This document shows positions 6,227-8,339 of a stretch of DNA of 8,339 nt, piece by piece (the stretch's first letter is position 1; each line of letters begins with the position of its first letter). The position numbers were made by a program, and so were the translations under genes. The stretch covers positions 1 through 8,339 of the forward strand of contig JBEKYH010000207.1 in the NCBI GenBank assembly GCA_049511115.1, given 5' to 3'. The notes below the pieces were generated by a model. It saw only the letters and a program-made list of their open reading frames with translations. It was not told the origin of the DNA and did not search any database. This DNA is from JBEKYH01 sp049511115. Its GTDB lineage: Bacteria > Planctomycetota > Phycisphaerae > Tepidisphaerales > Tepidisphaeraceae.

Positions 6227-6227
6227 G

Positions 6228-6268
6228 GCGGATGTTGCTTTTTGGGGAGCGCGGGAAGCAAAATCCGC
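6228..6268. repeat. Inverted repeat with 13-base arms next to the divergent promoter
   Basis: Arms GCGGATGTTGCTT (6228-6240) and AAGCAAAATCCGC (6256-6268) are reverse complements except at one position, with a 15-base spacer. The left arm begins two bases after the symmetric -10 box. It could be a dyad operator for a regulator of one or both genes, or a hairpin at the very 5' end of a plus-strand transcript. Confidence 0.45.
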
Positions 6269-6321
6269 TGGTTTTCGCGGCGCCTGGAATAAATCCGAGA
6301 TTCAGTGCCTATTCGTGTAGG

Positions 6322-6388
6322 GTACTCTCCCTATGCCAAGAACCTAGGAACTGCCGATTTACGGACGGAATTAAAAAGGGGAGAGTGT
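6322..6388 (+). promoter_or_regulatory. Possible long-range stem in the stress protein leader
   Basis: ACTCTCCC (6324-6331) pairs with GGGAGAGT (6379-6386), extended by three G-U wobbles to 11 pairs (6322-6332 with 6378-6388). The enclosed 45 bases are AT-richer than the surroundings, contain the palindrome CCTAGG (6343-6348) and end in an A run. I do not recognise a known riboswitch here. Pairing is read by eye, so confidence is low. Confidence 0.25.
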
Positions 6389-6421
6389 AGTGGGGCAGGA
6401 GTATCGCATCACGTCTCAAGT

Positions 6422-6461
6422 CTCCAGCCCCCCGGCTTTTTGGGGGGGCGTTCGTCTGGAG
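6422..6461 (+). promoter_or_regulatory. Bulged hairpin that pairs with the stress protein ribosome binding site
   Basis: The inner stem pairs GCCCCCC (6427-6433) with GGGGGGC (6443-6449). The outer stem pairs CTCCA (6422-6426) with TGGAG (6457-6461), which is part of the GGAGG Shine-Dalgarno (6458-6462) six bases before the ATG at 6469. In the folded state the ribosome binding site would be largely hidden. An alternative small stem, AGCC (6426-6429) with GGCT (6434-6437), followed by TTTT, is mutually exclusive with the inner stem. Confidence 0.45.
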
Positions 6462-6468
6462 GTCGGTC

Positions 6469-7401
6469 ATGAAAATTCTCATTGGTTATGACGGATCGGA
6501 ATGCTCCGACGCGGCGATCGTTAATCTGCGCCGGGCAGGCTTGCCCGCGGAGGCGGAGGCGCTGGTCATGTCGGTGGCGGATGCCGCCCCGCACGGTGCG
6601 GCAATTCCTTACAGTGCAACGGTTGTCGGTCCGGGAATGATGTTTCCCGACAACCCGCAGATTGGCCAGGCCGGCGCAGACCATTTGGAGGAGGCCCAGG
6701 ATTTCGCCGCGCAGGGAGCGGAGCGATTGCGCGCCGATTTCCCTGGGTGGAAGATCAGCACTGAGGCCTGGGTGGATTCGCCGGGCGCGGCCATCATCCG
6801 CAAGGCGCACGCCTGGAACCCCGATCTCATTGTCCTCGGCTGTCACGGCCGCCATGGCTTAAGCCGCCTCGTGCTGGGGAGCGTTTCGGCCAACGTGCTC
6901 AACCACGTCGCCTGCTCGGTCCGGATCAGCCGCCACCGGCTGCATGCCCAGGACCGGCCGGTGCGTTTGCTCATCGGCGTGGACGGATCCAACTGCTCGA
7001 AAGTCGCCATCCGGGCGGTGGCGCAAAGGAACTGGCCCAAAGGGACCGAGACGCAAATCATCGGCGTGCGCGATTCGCGCATTGAAATCACCGCCGGCGG
7101 AGCGCCCGAATCATACATCCCGCCCGAAACCGAAGAAGAGGCGCGCCGCAAGCTGTTCGAGGCTGTCCATGAGGCGAAGGAGGAACTGGCCAAGTCCGGC
7201 CTGCACTCCACCTACCAGGTACTGACCGGGATTCCCTGCGAAACACTGCTGGCCGAAGCCGAGCGATGGGGGGCCGATTCGATTTTCGTGGGAGCCAGAG
7301 GCCTCAATCGGCTCGAGCGAATGTTTCTGGGCAGCGTCTCGACGGCGGTGGCAGCGCATGCGCGGTGCTCGGTGGAAGTTGTGCGCGGGCATAGATCCTA
7401 A
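6469..7401 (+). CDS. Tandem-domain universal stress protein (UspA family)
   Basis: The protein has 310 residues and two UspA-like nucleotide-binding domains in a row, as in other double-domain Usp proteins. Domain 1 (about 1-154) starts MKILIGYDGS, with D8, and carries the ATP-binding G-2X-G-9X-G-S pattern at G124, G127, G137-S138. Domain 2 (about 165-307) starts RLLIGVDGS, with D172, and repeats the pattern at G275, G278, G288-S289. Both sites look intact, so both are expected to be of the ATP-binding type. Such proteins are cytoplasmic, are induced by starvation, oxygen limitation or other stress, and act through partners not known here. The start ATG has GGAGG six bases upstream, and the domain starts at residue 1. 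It is divergent from the oxidoreductase and has its own long leader, suggesting separate regulation. Confidence 0.95.
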   Translation: MKILIGYDGSECSDAAIVNLRRAGLPAEAEALVMSVADAAPHGAAIPYSATVVGPGMMFPDNPQIGQAGADHLEEAQDFAAQGAERLRADFPGWKISTEAWVDSPGAAIIRKAHAWNPDLIVLGCHGRHGLSRLVLGSVSANVLNHVACSVRISRHRLHAQDRPVRLLIGVDGSNCSKVAIRAVAQRNWPKGTETQIIGVRDSRIEITAGGAPESYIPPETEEEARRKLFEAVHEAKEELAKSGLHSTYQVLTGIPCETLLAEAERWGADSIFVGARGLNRLERMFLGSVSTAVAAHARCSVEVVRGHRS

Positions 7402-7423
7402 CCTCGGGGTACAGAGAGGTCGT

Positions 7424-7433
7424 GCATTAATGC
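7424..7433. promoter_or_regulatory. Palindrome GCATTAATGC, possible operator
   Basis: A perfect 10-base palindrome in the 94-base gap before the last gene lies just upstream of where the -35 box of the promoter at 7458-7463 would be. The hexamer CCTCGG occurs on both sides of it (7402-7407 and 7433-7438). It could bind a dimeric regulator; one short palindrome is weak evidence. Confidence 0.25.
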
Positions 7434-7454
7434 CTCGGTGCGGCGGGCTGACCT

Positions 7455-7463
7455 TGCTATAAT
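7455..7463 (+). promoter_or_regulatory. Extended -10 promoter of the helical repeat protein gene
   Basis: TGC directly followed by a perfect TATAAT (7458-7463) makes an extended -10 element, which can work without a -35 box; none is visible at 7435-7440. Transcription would start near 7470, giving a leader of about 26 bases before the ATG at 7496. Confidence 0.6.
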
Positions 7464-7495
7464 CCAACGCAGGCGGAAAACAGCGGGGCTCGCCA

Positions 7496-8339
7496 ATGCG
7501 TAAACAAGGCGGCGGCAAAACTCAGGCAACAGGTGGCGCGCGATCTCGATGGGGATTCGTGTTGGCTGGCTTTGTCTTGTTGGTTATGCCGATCAATTCC
7601 TTCGGCCAGGACGTTGCGTGGTTTTGCAATCGCGCGGTGCAGGCGGCGGGGAAAATCGGCGATCCGCAAGCCAGAGTCGATGCACTTCTTCAGATTGCCG
7701 ATGTGCAAGGCAGGGCAAAGGCGCTGTCGGATTTGCATCATACGCTTGATCTGGCGCAGGCTGCGGCCGCTTCCTTGTCTCCCACGCCCGTGAGCGACGC
7801 CGCGTTGTTGAAAATCTGGCAGCGGCGCGTTTCTTCGCGCGACATCGCCGGGGCGAAGGCCACTGCGGGGGCATTTGCGGAGGCGGACAAGCGCGCAGCC
7901 CTTGAGCAAGCCATCGCGCGAATCCCATTCGGTGATCCACAGACGACCCACTTTCAGCTTGAAAGTCAGGCCGATGCAATAGGCAAATTGCTCTATTCGC
8001 CCTACAATAGTGGCAAGGAGTTCGCCGTCGCCTGTGCCGAAGCCGGAGACTCAAAAGGGGCAATCGCGGCCATGGCAGGATTGAGCGGCGATATTCTGCC
8101 TTGGACGCAAATGACTGTCGCCGAGGGGCTTTCGCACTGCGGCGATTTCGCGGATGCGTTGGCCACGGCGGAGTCGATCAAAGACTACCGGAGGGCTCTT
8201 ACGCTTGCCGAGGTTGTCGAATACGCGGGAAAACACAATCTTGCCGACTCACAGCGCGTGATTCAAAACCTTTTGGCCGATGCGGCCGCGCTGCAGCCAG
8301 GCGATGAGCAGGCCACGCGATACGAGAATATTGCTTCGG
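7496..8339 (+). CDS. Secreted alpha-helical (TPR-like) repeat protein, 5' part
   Basis: The frame stays open from the ATG at 7496-7498 to the window edge, 281 codons without a stop, so the 3' end is missing. An in-frame TAA at 7460-7462, inside the promoter, limits the start; ATG 7496 is the first candidate, with only a weak GGGG seven bases upstream. Residues 1-37 form a long signal peptide: basic Lys/Arg-rich start, then WGFVLAGFVLLVMP, with probable cleavage near SFG/QD. The mature part is nearly all helical. Repeating patterns such as 'AVACAEAGDSKGAIAAM' (177-193), 'LSHCGDFADALATAESIKD' (212-230) and 'RRALTLAEVVEYAG' (232-245) look like degenerate TPR-type helix pairs of about 31 residues. 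An earlier similar stretch covers about 104-143. I do not recognise a named family. It is probably an extracytoplasmic scaffold or binding protein; its partner is unknown. Its own promoter suggests it is not in an operon with the stress protein. Confidence 0.85.
   Translation, partial: MRKQGGGKTQATGGARSRWGFVLAGFVLLVMPINSFGQDVAWFCNRAVQAAGKIGDPQARVDALLQIADVQGRAKALSDLHHTLDLAQAAAASLSPTPVSDAALLKIWQRRVSSRDIAGAKATAGAFAEADKRAALEQAIARIPFGDPQTTHFQLESQADAIGKLLYSPYNSGKEFAVACAEAGDSKGAIAAMAGLSGDILPWTQMTVAEGLSHCGDFADALATAESIKDYRRALTLAEVVEYAGKHNLADSQRVIQNLLADAAALQPGDEQATRYENIAS

Larger units (their letters stand above)
6150..6468. other. Divergent control region between oxidoreductase and stress protein genes
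   Basis: This 319-base gap holds no credible gene. From left to right it contains a perfect 10-base palindrome (6184-6193), a symmetric -10-like box (6218-6226), a 13-base-arm inverted repeat (6228-6268), a long-range stem (6322-6388) and a bulged hairpin reaching into the ribosome binding site of the stress protein gene (6422-6461). It must contain the promoters for both flanking genes. A stretch of short in-frame codons at 6178-6390 (+) overlaps the oxidoreductase promoter and has no family similarity that I can see. Confidence 0.7.

Noticed and set aside
7457..8063. Minus-strand open frames (7457-7951 and 7593-8063) opposite the last gene.
   Set aside because: The plus-strand frame is open for 281 codons with promoter, signal peptide and helical repeat pattern. 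The minus frames are Arg/Pro-rich shadows.

Overview
The window is GC-rich bacterial chromosome, dense with genes on both strands and with no sign of phage, transposon, CRISPR array or tRNA/rRNA. A Gfo/Idh/MocA oxidoreductase, a tandem universal stress protein, a secreted alpha-helical repeat protein, weak or missing Shine-Dalgarno sequences at some genes, and two families of intergenic inverted repeats together suggest Planctomycetota or a nearby PVC-type lineage. That placement is inference from gene style; there is no marker gene to prove it.

Layout. 1-551 (+): 3' end of a DUF4143-type AAA ATPase with a PD-(D/E)XK-like C-terminal domain. 574-2652 (-): a complete UvrD/PcrA/Rep-type superfamily 1 helicase, convergent with the ATPase and apparently read from a leaderless GTG. 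2653-2879: divergent intergenic region with the helicase promoter and a REP-like hairpin repeat. 2880-4085 (+): an MscS-type mechanosensitive channel with a signal peptide and an unusual N-terminal fibronectin type III-like domain. 4086-4327: a leader with a strong 14-bp hairpin. 4328-4777 (+): a single-domain response regulator. 4778-4937: a 134-bp inverted repeat built from 8-nt units, lying between two convergent stop codons. 4938-6149 (-): Gfo/Idh/MocA oxidoreductase. 6150-6468: a 319-bp divergent control region with a symmetric -10 box, two palindromic elements and two possible RNA stems, the last of which covers a ribosome binding site. 6469-7401 (+): tandem-domain universal stress protein. 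7496-8339 (+): 5' part of a secreted alpha-solenoid (TPR-like) protein that runs off the window.

The genes do not form one pathway. Almost every gene is its own transcription unit, with convergent or divergent neighbours or a long leader. A loose common theme is stress and envelope physiology (osmotic channel, universal stress protein, phosphorelay receiver) next to housekeeping DNA repair.

I did not find a convincing new multi-gene system. The most interesting items are the FN3-MscS fusion, the 8-nt-periodic inverted repeat between the two convergent stop codons, the leaderless helicase start, the helicase's Arg/Gly/Tyr-rich tail in place of the usual Tudor-like domain, and the structured leaders of the response regulator and stress protein genes.
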